From Dichomitus squalens LYAD-421 SS1 (Eukaryota; Basidiomycota; Agaricomycetes; Polyporales; Polyporaceae): a stretch of DNA of 46,808 bases. Position 1 is the stretch's first letter, and each line of letters begins with the position of its first letter. Shown one piece after another: positions 33,744-44,837 of this stretch. The notes under the pieces were generated by a model. That model was not told the origin of the DNA. It saw only the letters and a list, made by a program, of their open reading frames with translations, and did no database searches. The stretch spans positions 206,391 through 253,198 of the forward strand of contig NW_006766922.1 in assembly GCF_000275845.1 (NCBI RefSeq), written 5' to 3'. A program made the translations under genes and the position numbers.

Positions 33744-34721
33744 ATGCCCACAGCAGCCCGAGTCGAGATGAGTTATACGCAGCGCGGTGCCCTTGATGAC
33801 CTTCTCTATCGAAGGGAGCCAGCCTGGTGGGAACTCCTAGCGGAGGACCCTTTGCTCTTTGTCGCGCGACGAGCCTTCGCCGCATGTCAGCCAAATCCCC
33901 CACCAGAAGCGGACGATCTGCAGTGTTCGAGCCCTCCTCGGGCCCGCGTCGTGTGTATCTCGGATACGCATAATCATCATAGTCTCCTTCCCCCTCTCCC
34001 GCCCGGCGACATCCTTATCCACGCCGGGGATCTCACGATGTCGGGGACGGAAGAGGAGATCGATTCCGCTCTGGCATGGCTCGATGCGGCTCCGCATGCA
34101 CACAAGATCGTCATTGCCGGAAACCACGACACCGCGCTCGCATCCGAGCAGCGCGACGCCATCCTTCAACGATATCCCAGCCTAACCTATCTCGAGGACT
34201 CTTCGATAACGCTGGAAGTGCAGGGGAGGCTGCTGTCTGTCTATGGAAACCCCCGCTCCCCGAAACATGGCTCCGGGGTGTTCCAATACCAATATGATGC
34301 ATACCACTGGGAGCGTCGCCTCCCACCTTACACGGATATCCTCGTCACACACGGTCCTCCCAAGACCCATCTTGACTGGAAGCTCGTCGGATGCCAACAC
34401 CTTCTCAAGAGCGTCTGGCTCACACGCCCGCGATTGCATGTCTGTGGGCACATCCATGTGGGGCGAGGGGTGCGGTATCTAACGTGGTCGAGGCCCCAGA
34501 AGTGGTACGAGCTGGCCTGTCAAACGAACGCGGGCAGGTGGAGCAGGTTAATCAACACTGCTCTGGTCGTTGGCGCGGCGCTGGGGGCGAAGATTATCGG
34601 CAGACCAAAATTCCGGGGTGGGGAGGGTACGATACTTGTCAACGCGGCGTCGGCCGGAGGCGCGAGGGACAATCTCCGCCAAGGACCTATCGTCGTGAAC
34701 GTGCCTCTACCAGAACGGTGA
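33744..34721 (+). CDS. Calcineurin-like metallophosphoesterase (MPPED-type)
   Basis: Single exon, 325 aa. All signature blocks of the superfamily are present in order: D74-x-H76 (VVCISDTHNHH), G95-D96 (LIHAGDL), G126-N-H-D129 (IVIAGNHD), His203 (LVTHGPP) and G235-H-I-H238 (HVCGHIH). These residues hold the two metals. The layout and spacing resemble the MPPED1/2 (UPF0046) group, which hydrolyses phosphodiesters such as cAMP analogues in vitro; the natural substrate is unknown. A short hydrophobic segment near residue 270 (INTALVVGAALGAKII) could sit in a membrane or simply be buried. Start supported by the TATA element and leader. It converges on HMG gene C. Confidence 0.93.
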   Translation: MPTAARVEMSYTQRGALDDLLYRREPAWWELLAEDPLLFVARRAFAACQPNPPPEADDLQCSSPPRARVVCISDTHNHHSLLPPLPPGDILIHAGDLTMSGTEEEIDSALAWLDAAPHAHKIVIAGNHDTALASEQRDAILQRYPSLTYLEDSSITLEVQGRLLSVYGNPRSPKHGSGVFQYQYDAYHWERRLPPYTDILVTHGPPKTHLDWKLVGCQHLLKSVWLTRPRLHVCGHIHVGRGVRYLTWSRPQKWYELACQTNAGRWSRLINTALVVGAALGAKIIGRPKFRGGEGTILVNAASAGGARDNLRQGPIVVNVPLPER

Positions 34722-35443
34722 CATGGGCTTGGTTCGGTATCTACTCGTGTAGTTTTGGCGGCCTCCCCCGGACATGCTATCGTAGGAATCCATGTTATGT
34801 GCAATGCGGATGAGGAGCTATTGCCAATGTATAGTATATGACAATATGGAGCGACTGCGCATGGGCAGATCGCGCAACAGCGCTGGAAGTCGCTCAAACG
34901 CTCTCCGTCCGTTCGTCGCTGTCAACGAAGCTTCGTTTCACGGACGATCGATCGAGTTCGCCTTCGAGCTTGCCTGCGCATCGCACGATCGTGCTTCGGG
35001 AACACACAGCAGATTAGGGACATAACGAGTTAGATAGATAGATACAGTGGGGGGACAAGTGCTACTAATGCAGGGACACCGGGTAGGGTATGGGGCGCAG
35101 ATGCTGGGGTGCCGTCAGGTATCTATGAAGGATGCAAGTGACAAAGCTATGTACGCGTACGTAGACGGAAAGTTGGGGTGCGGACCACGAAAAATATAGC
35201 TACAGAGGGATATCAGTCGACACGACAAACAGACAGAGCGATCCCGAACATAATAATGGCTACAGAGGTATTAGCTGCCTAAGGAGAGCGGGCGCGAGCG
35301 GTTTAACGTTACGGATATCCAGATCGATAACCAAGAAAGTCTTGTATGGGAAGCCAGATGCGAATGCGAGAGTATGGACCCCCACGCGTGAATGCGGCGC
35401 CAGTACGAGGAGCGAGCGTCGAACGTGCGGATGCGCGACGAGC
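34722..35443. other. Spacer between convergent genes
   Basis: It lies between the stops of the metallophosphoesterase and HMG gene C and should carry both 3' untranslated regions. No other feature was seen. Confidence 0.6.
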
Positions 35444-37282
35444 TCAGAACTCCTGGGAGCCGCAGTAACCGTAGTCGACCACGGCCATGTTCATCTCCGT
35501 GCCCATGCCCACCATTCCGGCGTTCGTGTACACGTCGTAGTGGTCCGCGTAGTTCGCCTCCATGTCGAACTCGAGCGGCATCGCGAGATGGGAGTGCTGG
35601 TCCACATGGACCATCTCGACGTGCTGGTGAGCATGCATCTTGTCGACGTCCTGCTCGCCCGCGGCCCACGTATCGAAGTGGACCTGTGCATGCTGCGGCT
35701 GCGGTGCACACATAAGTTGTGGATGCTCGACTGGAAGCGACTGTGGTGCGGGTGTCATGCGCATGGTGCTCGGAAGCGAAGCGTCGGAGCGCGCAGGTGA
35801 GCCGGAGAAGGCACTGGAGGGACCGCTCTCGGCGACTGGCCACGAGGCGTGCGGATCAATGGGCTCGAACACGTTGCCACCGCCAGGGGTTACGGCAGAG
35901 TACGCGTCCGTGGCCGTGGACGGCGTCGACGCGAAGTCGTAGCTGTCGAGAGGGCCAATGTTGAGGTGCAGCGGGACTTGGGCGTCGGGTGGGATGAACG
36001 CCTGCATGTTCGGATCGAAGTGGGACTGCTCTGTGGGCGGTGCGTCATCCTTGAATGAGTTCGTCCACCCCGGCTGGAAGATGCTTGTGTCGGTAACATC
36101 CGGCAGCGGAGAAGCGTCGGGCTGGAGTTGCCAGCTCTCAGGCATGGCAGTGTAACCGTATGCGGCGTGGTAAGGGTGGGGATCATAGCCATCCCACATA
36201 CGCTCCGAGGGTATCGGCTGGCAACTGGACGCCCGCCGCATCCCATACACGATTCGCGAGCGGGAGATGTTCCCGACAGGCGACGCAGCGCGCGAGCCGT
36301 GGAGACTGGCAGTGCCTGCGGCGTACCCTTGGTTGAACATGCTTGCACCGTAGGCCGCCTGGGGCTGGGGGGCGACGAGGAACGGGAGGGTGGGGAGGGA
36401 GATCGGAGGGACGGAGGACGGGCGACGCTGCAGGTACACCGGGTGGGGGTGCGTAGGGAGCGGCTGCTGCATGTAGTGCTCGAGATGCTGCGAGTCGACA
36501 CTCTCGGGGCGAGACAGTTGGCGCGCTATGTCAATCTGCCTAATCGCCGCCGCGAGCTCCTCGCCCTTCTTCCCGTCAAGCAGGAGCTGCGCGACAACCT
36601 CGCATCGCTCCTCGTCCGCAGGCTGCGTCGGAAGCTTCTCCTTGCGCTTGTCGACAGCGACTGCACCGTTCTTGTCCTTGTTCTTATTCTTGTTGTGGAC
36701 GGGACGGAAGCGATAGTTGGGGTAGCGTTCGCGGTGGGCAGCCTTGGCCTTCTTCGCTTCGACCTCCCAGTACCTCTTCTCCTCCAAGGGCAAGGCGCGC
36801 CAGCAGTTACCGATGATCTTTGACAGCGAACCGTGGTTTGTCTCGATCGACCCAGGGACGTGCTTTTGACGAACGAAGTTCGCACGGAAGAGCATGAAGG
36901 CGTTGGGGGGTCGGGGGATGTAGCCCTGCGAGAGCCGCTTACCGGGAGGCAATCGTCTACGAGTGGGCGCTTGGGGCGGCTCCGTCGGCGGGAAGAGGGC
37001 GTTGCTCGGCGATGGGGGCCCATCGTTGCCGTTAACGTCGTCGTCGACCTCGACATACGTACTGGGGGTGACGTTCGGGGCGAAGCTCAGTGCCCGTGGG
37101 GAGATCGCAGGGTTCACGGTGATGCCATAGTTGCCTGGCTTGACTTGAGTCAAGCCTGGTTATAACGACAGCGAGAGCGAGGTTCGTGAGCATTCCGGTG
37201 ATAAGGCCATGTGGCAAACGAACATACCGAGACCAAGAGAAGACCTTCTGCGGCGAGAGAAACTTGACCGTGTAGGAGGCAT
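35444..37282 (-). CDS. HMG-box transcription factor C (MATA_HMG-type box), 2 exons
   Basis: Exons in coding order: 37228-37282 and 35444-37155, 588 aa. The first exon (MPPTRSSFSRRRRSSLGL) was found by joining a GTATGT donor to a CCAG acceptor; without it the first in-frame ATG would lie inside the box. The box begins at about residue 97 (GYIPRPPNAFMLFR), continues NHGSLSKIIGNCWRALP and HRERYPNYRF, then a Lys/Asn-rich tail. The second motif RCEVVAQLLLDGKKGEELAA follows, as in gene A. Unlike gene A it has no intron in the box. The long C-terminal part is Pro/Ser/Met/His-rich (for example HAHQHVEMVHVDQHSHLAM) and probably disordered. A and C are paralogues by box and motif; B is more distant. 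Role: DNA-binding regulator, process unknown. Confidence 0.9.
36548..36607 (-). other. Conserved post-HMG-box motif (copy in gene C)
   Basis: RCEVVAQLLLDGKKGEELAA, partner of the segment in HMG gene A. The invariant positions are R, C, A, LL, GK, G, L and AA. Confidence 0.7.
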
Positions 37283-40200
37283 GGCTTGTTGTCGATACCC
37301 AAAACGAGACAGACAAAAAGGAGGGAAGGCGCGGGGGAGGGGTTATTGTTCTCCGTCTGCTTTAAATGATCCCTGGACGTCAGAACCTGCCTCGACGGAG
37401 GGCCTGAGACCCGGGCAAGGTCCCATCGCCGCCAGATCACTCCTCTGGCGCCCGATCCGACCATGCCTCCGCGCCAACATCTCCGGGGACGCCTGTGCAA
37501 CACCGCCCCTCCCATCCTGATCCCTCAGTCGCTACGTCCCACGTCTCGTCATTGCGTCCACGACCACTCGAAACTCGTCCTTGCTGTCCGTCTTCATCCA
37601 CCGTAGCTCGTACTCGTCCAAGCTCGACGGCGTACGGCATCTCTCGGGGTCCTTGCGCTCGTCATAAGTTAGGAGACGCATCTGTGCTTTCCCTTGTGTA
37701 CCGATTTGGAAGTCACTTTGTACTTACTCCTCTTGGGCCTCCCGGGTGCGCTGAGAACGTCCGCGCGGACGCGATTCCTGTCTTCCCTAACACGTCCTCT
37801 TGGGAATGCCGTCTGCCGGCTGGGGGCATCCTTGCCGCGACATCGACGACATGGGTTCCTCGTGATACGTACGGCCGCTACTCACGGAGTACACCCAGGG
37901 CCTACGAGCGGCGGATGTGGGTCACGGAGCCTACAGGGATATCCAGCGTGTTGGCAGGATGAATACCGCATCAGTTGCCGTTCGTCAAGAACTCGGTTCG
38001 ACCGGGCATCGAAGACAAGTCAGCATGAGATGCATTTGGTCTCATACAACTATTTCCCAACGGCAACCTAGGTCCATAGTGTGTGAGGCGAATTTGTGCT
38101 CAGGCGCATCTGATCCTGCTCGACGGGATCCTCAATAGGCACAACGTAGTCATGGGCTGATGGGTCCAGTGCAAGGAGACCTCGTTCATCCGTATGCTCT
38201 AGCTGTACTGCGCAATTTGCCGTTTCTGATAGACTTTAATTCGCAGCGTTGTACAAGGTGCCTAGGGTGGTCTCCGGGGTTAGATCCATACTGCCCCACG
38301 TGGCTCCCAGCAGGGTCTAGGCTATCCGCTCTCGGTATGGGAATAGAGGACCGGTACATTGTGCTTCGCAGACAGGACCATTAGTTGGTATTGCCCACCG
38401 GTCCCAAGTCCGTCGTCTCCCACCGTCTTGGTATGGCATTCCTTGTCCTCCATCGCTTGCCGCTGAATTCCTAGTCTTCGATTCCGCCGCCGTCCCACTG
38501 CTTTTAACAATAAGCCATGTACTCCTCGCCCGGTCTGTGTCGTGGACGACCGAAGCCTACTACAGTATCCTCCAGATCGAATTGGGAATGTCGTTTGTCC
38601 CCTCCCCAACCCTGGACCTGGGACCAGTCTCCGTCTCTTGCCACTCGACAAGCGCATTCCGATAAAGTCGTAACTCAAGAGACCGACAGACTCTGAAACC
38701 TGTTTCCACGCGTGGCAGTCTGATCTCCCTTTCCGATGGGCTCAACCGCAGTCGTTTCCTGTCTCGGCGGGCTTCTCACCGTCGGTCGACTCCTGAAGCG
38801 GCTTGCCCGCTACCGCTCCCAGACGTCGATCTTCAACGGCTTGGGTGTACACCTCGGCGCGCCCCACCACAGCGGGGATATATTTTGCCTTGTGCCGCAT
38901 AGCCCCGAACTCACTTGCTCTCGCGCAATGCGCACAAACCTCGCCCCACTCAATCTAGTGTCTTTGTCTTTCTCATAGCCTACTTGTACGGATTGCTTCG
39001 GATGACAATGAGTCTCAACACGTGGCTAAAACGTGCATGTCATCTCCCACTGAGAATAGCATCCTCAGGCGTCTGCAAAGAATATCTGTGCACGATGCGA
39101 ATAGCGCGTAAAGGCAAATGCGTCGTGTTCGTTCGCAAGCGCTCTAGTACCAGTGCAGCGAACCCTCACGTAACTCTCCACTTACAAGCGGCCTGCGACC
39201 ACGCATCCAGCCCTCCTTTCCGTCCCGCCGTGGTGAAGGCTCGAAGCTCGACTGCTCGGTTTGAGTGCGGCATTCTCGACCTCGGGTAGGTTCGCTCTCA
39301 GTGCCTCCTGGAAGTCCGCCGACAACCTTCCTGCTGTCACTCCGCAGATTCGGTGCCAATGTGAACACCGTGACGGCGCCCAGCGTCCGTTCGTTCGTCC
39401 GCCGGTAGGCGTGCCGGGATGATCATTGCCCGTGCCAGGATGCTGTCCTCCCTTCTATGTTGTGGACGCTACAAGGTGGATGACGGTCTCATGCGGGAAG
39501 CAGGTCAGACGAACGGAAGACCTCTCCATGGACCCCATATCGTGCTCGCTCGGAAAGTCTCTGGGAGGGTTATCAGGTTTTGGAGATATCATTCGACTCG
39601 GCGCATCCACTGTCGCTGTCAGGCTTGCTGTCAATACACTGCGAACACACGAGTTACGTCATACCTCGCACAAATGAAGATGCATGTTATACCAATCACC
39701 CTGCGATGCACTGAATGGGCATTGCTGTATAGGCATTACCGGTCGCATCGATATCCAGGCACGCAGTGGGGTTAAAGCTGGGGCTAGAGAACTAGCGCGG
39801 TCAATTGACACCACATGGCACCGCATCTGCCACCTGCTTTGTACGCAAGGTGCGCCCATCGCGCGTTTCGTCTCAGTACATGCCTGCAGCTGTCTAGGTT
39901 CACCAAAATGCGCACAGTTTCCCAAGGCACTGCGGTGCATCGACAGCCAATTCCCCAGCGGAACCACAAAGCCCACTAGGCAATGCGGATTCACGGTATG
40001 TCAACGGACTTCGATATGCTGCAGTCACGCTACTCTTCAGCCCTTTCTACTTCTCCCACCTTCGCCGCTCATGCACTCCTCCGACAGGTCATTGGAGAGG
40101 TTCTGGATAGGTTGGCCTTTGGTACAACTACTGATCGCATCCACATATTGTCCAATCAGGTTTGTATACGACACAAGGACCTCTATGCGGATGCGGCAAT

Positions 40201-42034
40201 CAACACGTTCGCTCACGGTCATCCGTAGTAGGACGCCGTTTTACGATATGTTAACAGCTTGGGAGCTCCCCTGGTGCCTATTCATTCGCCGACCGATGCG
40301 CATCGCATCGCTGGTGAACCGACATTTGCGGAACGCTCTACGATGAGGGCCAGGTCTTCTCGGGCTCCTACCTACAAGCTCCCCATCCCCGTGCTTCTCG
40401 AATGCGCAGTTGCCTTCAATCGTCAGATCGTCCTCGTCGTAATAGTTGTTGCCGTCCTCGCTGGGGACGATTGACAAGCTGAGGGATACGCTCACGCGCG
40501 CGAAGACGAGCGCTTCGCCCTCTTGTAGACCCTCGGCGAGCGTCCCGCTTTGGGAATACGGGAACTGGAAGACCTAGAGGCGAGTCAAAGAGTAGGACAT
40601 ATGATGCGTACGGCTCGAAGAAATGGGTCTCGCAGCCGACGTCCTAAACCGCATGTTGGAGCTGAGACGATCTGGGGATTCAGTATTGCCTCCTCCGGCT
40701 ACGGTGAGCCGGACAAGAAACCCACAGGAGGCATTGACACAGATCTAGACCAATGTAGGGTGTTCAGGAACAAGACTCGGTGTACGCTTGGGCAGGCACG
40801 AAAAAACCTTACTGGCGCAGATACTTCCGGGTCCGATAGGTCTTAGCGGGGCAAACGGATCACATTTGCGAAGTTGATATAACACTAGGCAGCATATTGA
40901 CTGGAGTTCTGAGCCTGCGTCTTGTGGTGGGTCTCCTCCCGCGATAGCCTGAAGGGGTTGACCTTTTGAGTGGACCACGTCCAAATAGTCATCTCCGTGG
41001 CACTCCGGATCCTCGGTACCACAGTGCAAAGGGAATGTGGTGGCCTTGCGATGTTCGCGAGTTCGTCGGGCATGTAATTGATGATTCTAAGCCAATTCAA
41101 GAGCCCTCCGAGTCGAGACAACACCAGAGACGCCGAGGAGGTTTAGTAGCCCGCAGCGGGATGCGGTATTTGAATACTGCTGCGAATCGAGTCGTGCTCG
41201 CCGTCTTGGTTGTCGTGTATTGATGGTGCCTTCCAGCCTGAAAATGTTTGACATCAAGTCTTGCCGGGGATCACGTGCAGTCCCAAGCCCAGGTACTAGT
41301 AGTACCGACCCTGTGCAGATGGAAGAAACCCTCATACATACCTATACATATGCGGTGTACGAGATGGAGTGCTGTGGGACATGGAGAGGGTCAGTGTTGT
41401 ATGCGATACAGTATATATTTCGATGAGTATTTGTTGACAAATGCCGCGACGGCGATTGGCATCTTCGATCGGTACAGCCCGACGGGAGGAGTCGATCAGT
41501 GATGGGAGGCGGGATCATCAGCGTTGCCGGCTAGATCTCCTGCATTTCACTTCCGAGTCGACATTGCATGGTTTCGCCACACTACGCCATACACTCCCAC
41601 AGCTCTGTTGTTCCATGACCGACATTCGCGTTGGAATCACTGAATCTATGTCTAGCTGGCTCGAACATTGTCAACATACCCAACGTGAATACCTTCAGGA
41701 GGACTGGCCAGCTCTTTTGCCCAAGCTGTCTATGGCGAGTACATGCGTTATAGGGATCTGTCGGATGGGCCTGATGTTTCTTTCAGGGCAGATGATAAGC
41801 GTGTCTCGTGCGCAATGATGCCAACGGATTGCGCAAACTGCAATTTGGGCGCTGCCCCGCATACGACAACGTAAGTCTCGCTGCTTCTTATAGTCCGATG
41901 GGGCGCCATGTTATCGCTCCAGTCCTATTCGACTTCTTCTGGGTCTATTTATCACTTGAACCTTTCCCCTTCCACTCCTTCCTGCTCTCGCATCCTTCGC
42001 CTTCGGTTCCTAGGGCAGACACGTTCTCCCTACC
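37283..42034. other. 4.75-kb region between divergent HMG gene C and permease
   Basis: No complete gene recognised. One exon-like fragment on the minus strand (40372-40573) is listed separately. A TATTTAT stretch about 85 bp upstream of the permease ATG may be its core promoter. The rest has short overlapping frames only, including a 220-codon frame at 39684-40346 without any domain. The region is the complete upstream flank of HMG gene C. Confidence 0.55.
40372..40573 (-). pseudogene. Orphan exon-like coding fragment, function unknown
   Basis: Bounded by a CCTCTAG acceptor and a GTAGGAG donor, it encodes about 67 residues including FQFPYSQSGTLAEGLQEGEA, ARVSVSLSLSIVPSEDGNNY and DLTIEGNCAFEKHGDGEL. 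Codons are strongly G/C-ending as in the real genes nearby, unlike the surrounding DNA. No partner exons were found on either side. It may be the relic of a gene, or part of an unrecognised one. No family assigned. Confidence 0.25.
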
Positions 42035-44699
42035 ATGTCTTCTTTGCGCAAATTTTTGCCTACCTTGAGGCGACGTGACAGTGCGGAAGATGCGACGTCT
42101 ACGATTCCCGAGGATCAAGTAGATGTCAAGCGGGAAAAATTTGTTGGAGATAGCGACTCGGAGGACCTCTCAGCGGACCCCGCTACCGCGGGAGATCCGG
42201 AATTGAATCCTGGTGGGCTCTCGCTTGCAGAAGGTGCGTACACTGGTGCGTTGCTCGATATTTTCGGAAATAGACATCTTGGGGGAATAGATGCGGCTGG
42301 CGGCATGGGTCGCCATCTAGGTGTCTTCGATTGCACCCTACTCATGTGAGTGTGCTCTCTCGCGTCGCGATGACTGGTACAACATTTTACTGTCTTCTAC
42401 GCAGCGTCGGTCGGATCATTGGCACGGGTATCTTCTCCACCCCTTCATCTATTCTGGGCTCGGTAGGGTCCGTCGGCGCGTCTCTCATGTTATGGGTCCT
42501 TGGCTTTGTCCTATCCTTCTGCGGCCTCTTCATCTGGCTCGAGTTCGGCACGATGTTCCCGCGTTCCGGAGGAGAGAAGGTTTACCTCGAGGCGGTGTAC
42601 AAGAAGCCGAGGTACCTTGTCACTGTCATCTTTGCCGCCAACGCCATCATTCTTGGGTTCACTGCCGCCGGTTGCATTGTAAGTTCCCGCCTTGACACTG
42701 ACCTCCAGGCCTCGGTCCAATTGACGCGTGGTCGTATAGGTCTTCGCCCAGAAGTAGGTCTTATCATTTATGAATTTCTCGACGCGTATGGGATTAAGTG
42801 CCGGACAGCATTCTGAAAGCCGCAGGGCACACTGCGGACCGATGGGTTACTCGTGGGATTGCACTTGGAGGCAAGTCAAGTTCATAGCCGTCACGCAACG
42901 CCTGTGATTGACCTGTTCGAGACAGTAATCGGCTTCGTAACTATACTCCATGGTCTTACCCCAAGGCTCGGCGTGTGGGTGATGAACGTGAGTGGCGAAG
43001 TCGGTCCTATTTCTCGAGCGTATCTGATACTCATCCTGCTTTAGGGCCTTAGCATCTTCAAGATAGTCATTCTTGTTTTCGTCGTCGTCACTGGCTGGGC
43101 TGTCCTGGCTGGAAACACCCCAGTCAAGGACCCGCATGCAAATTTCCGGAATGCGTTCGCGGGCAGCTCCCACAGCGGCAACGATGTCCGTCTTGCCCTC
43201 CTGTATGCTCGCTGAATTTGCGCTGACGTGGTTTGTAGTACGCGACGGCTATGTTCAAGGTGCTCAACGCATACGCTGGATGGTCGAATGTAAACTACGT
43301 CTTGAACAACGTCAAGAACCCCGTTCGGACGCTCAAGATCGCCGGACCGCTTGGTCTTGCTATTTGTGCTATCTTGTACCTTCTCGCCAACATTGCCTAC
43401 TTCGCGTGGGTACCATATTGCAGCTACATTGAGATTGCGCAACAGGATGTCTGATACCTCGTGACTGTAGGGCTGCCACGAAGGAGGAGATTACGAAGTC
43501 CGGTACTACGGTCGCCAGTCTGTTCTTCCATAACGTGTTCGGTGCGAAGGCTCAGAAGGCTCTTACTGTATTTGTTGCCTTGAGGTGAGTAATCGCTATG
43601 GGTATGCGTTTCCTGACCTAGCTGACCTCTATTTTAGTGCTCTTGGGTAAGCAGGCCTCCATTTAAATGACTCGAGCAGGTCCTTGCTGACCATAGTGAC
43701 ATGCGTCCCTCCGCATATTTAGGGTGAGTCTTCTTAGCTTGATGATACGATTGTAAGCTGACTGAGAGTATCTTAGAACGTGATCACTGTTGTGAGTAAT
43801 CGATAGTCAAGCCACTGTTATCATGTTCGGGAGATGACAATGCGTCTTTCAGACGTTCGCGGCAGCTCGCGTCAACCAAGAGCTCGCCAAGGAGGGTATC
43901 CCTCTTCCGTTTGGCAACAAGTTCTGGGCTTCGAATTGGCCGACTGGGAAATCGCCTCTCCCTGGGCTTGTCATTCATTTGATCCCCTCTGTAAGTCTAT
44001 CGACTACCATTGATCCCCTCCCACCGGATCTCACGAGTTACGCAGATCATCGTCATCATCGGGCCTCCACCATCGGTAGCCTATCCCTTCATCCTTGACG
44101 TGGAGGGTTATCCAGGACAGATCATCAACTTCTTCATCGTCATCGGCCTCTTCTGGCTCCGATACACCAAGCCCAACGTACCGCGTCCTTTCAAGGGTTC
44201 GTCATGTTGTCATTCAGTAGCCCGTGTTCGCCTGCTCACTTTGAATGCTTCAGTCTGGTGGCCGGTTGCTGTGTTCTTCTTGGCCGCGGCCGTCTTCCGT
44301 ACGTTTCCATTGTGCACTCTCATCTATCGCGTGTCTGGACAACTGATCCCTGTTCCTCTTCAGTGCTTGTCGCACCCTTCCTACACCCTGCCAACGGCGT
44401 TGGAGACACGCCTCCCCTGCCCTACTATCTGTACGTTCTTGGCACCATCCTGTTCCTATGAAGTTTGCGATTGATCCTCGATCAGGTACTGCCTTGTCGG
44501 TATCGCGATCCTGGCCGTCGGTGTCCTCTACTGGGCTCTCTGGCGTGTCGTACCGAGATGGTTCGGCTACGAGTTTGTTCCGAACAAGGAGAAGCTCAGC
44601 GATGGCACGGTCGTCACCGTGGTACGTCTCTTGCTATCTTTCTAAGTGTTCTTGGTGCTGATGTTATGTTTCTAGTTCTCGGCCAAAAAGATTGATTAG
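42035..44699 (+). CDS. Amino-acid permease, MUP1/LAT-like (APC superfamily), 18 exons
   Basis: Exons: 42035-42233, 42291-42345, 42405-42678, 42740-42753, 42809-42870, 42926-42987, 43045-43185, 43239-43405, 43471-43584, 43638-43646, 43723, 43777-43791, 43853-43990, 44046-44196, 44254-44298, 44364-44430, 44486-44621, 44676-44699; 557 aa. About twelve membrane segments follow a 65-residue acidic cytosolic N-terminus. Family marks: RIIGTGIFSTPSSILGSVGS in TM1, FPRSGGEKVYLE, NVNYVLNNVKNPVRTLKIAG, and FVALSALGNVITVTFAAARV. This resembles yeast high-affinity methionine permease Mup1; substrate methionine or another neutral amino acid is inferred. Intron 5 is GC-AG (GGAG/GCAAGT). Exons 10-12 are 9, 1 and 15 nt; the single G is required to read SALGNV. 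Confidence in the ends of these tiny exons is lower than in the rest. Confidence 0.93.
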
Positions 44700-44837
44700 G
44701 CGGATATCCTCACACCAGACCCACAGATGTCGTGATGCCTAGTGACTACCCATTATTAATTTATGCTACCTGCTTCATGTTCTTGGTTAATGACCATGTC
44801 TTATTCTGGGCGATCATTGTCAAACTTTGTTTCTGAT

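Noticed and set aside
28095..34721. Idea of an inositol-catabolism gene cluster around MIOX
   Set aside because: The neighbours (arginyl-tRNA synthetase, metallophosphoesterase) have no role in that pathway and no glucuronate reductase or inositol transporter is adjacent.
36128..36823. 231-codon plus-strand frame
   Set aside because: Antisense shadow of HMG gene C.
9796..37282. Idea that the window is a mating-type locus because of its HMG genes
   Set aside because: No homeodomain, pheromone, receptor or mitochondrial intermediate peptidase gene is present; HMG boxes alone do not define a mating locus in mushrooms.
39684..40346. 220-codon plus-strand frame in the gap before the permease
   Set aside because: Cysteine-rich random-looking composition, no domain, overlapped by frames on the other strand.
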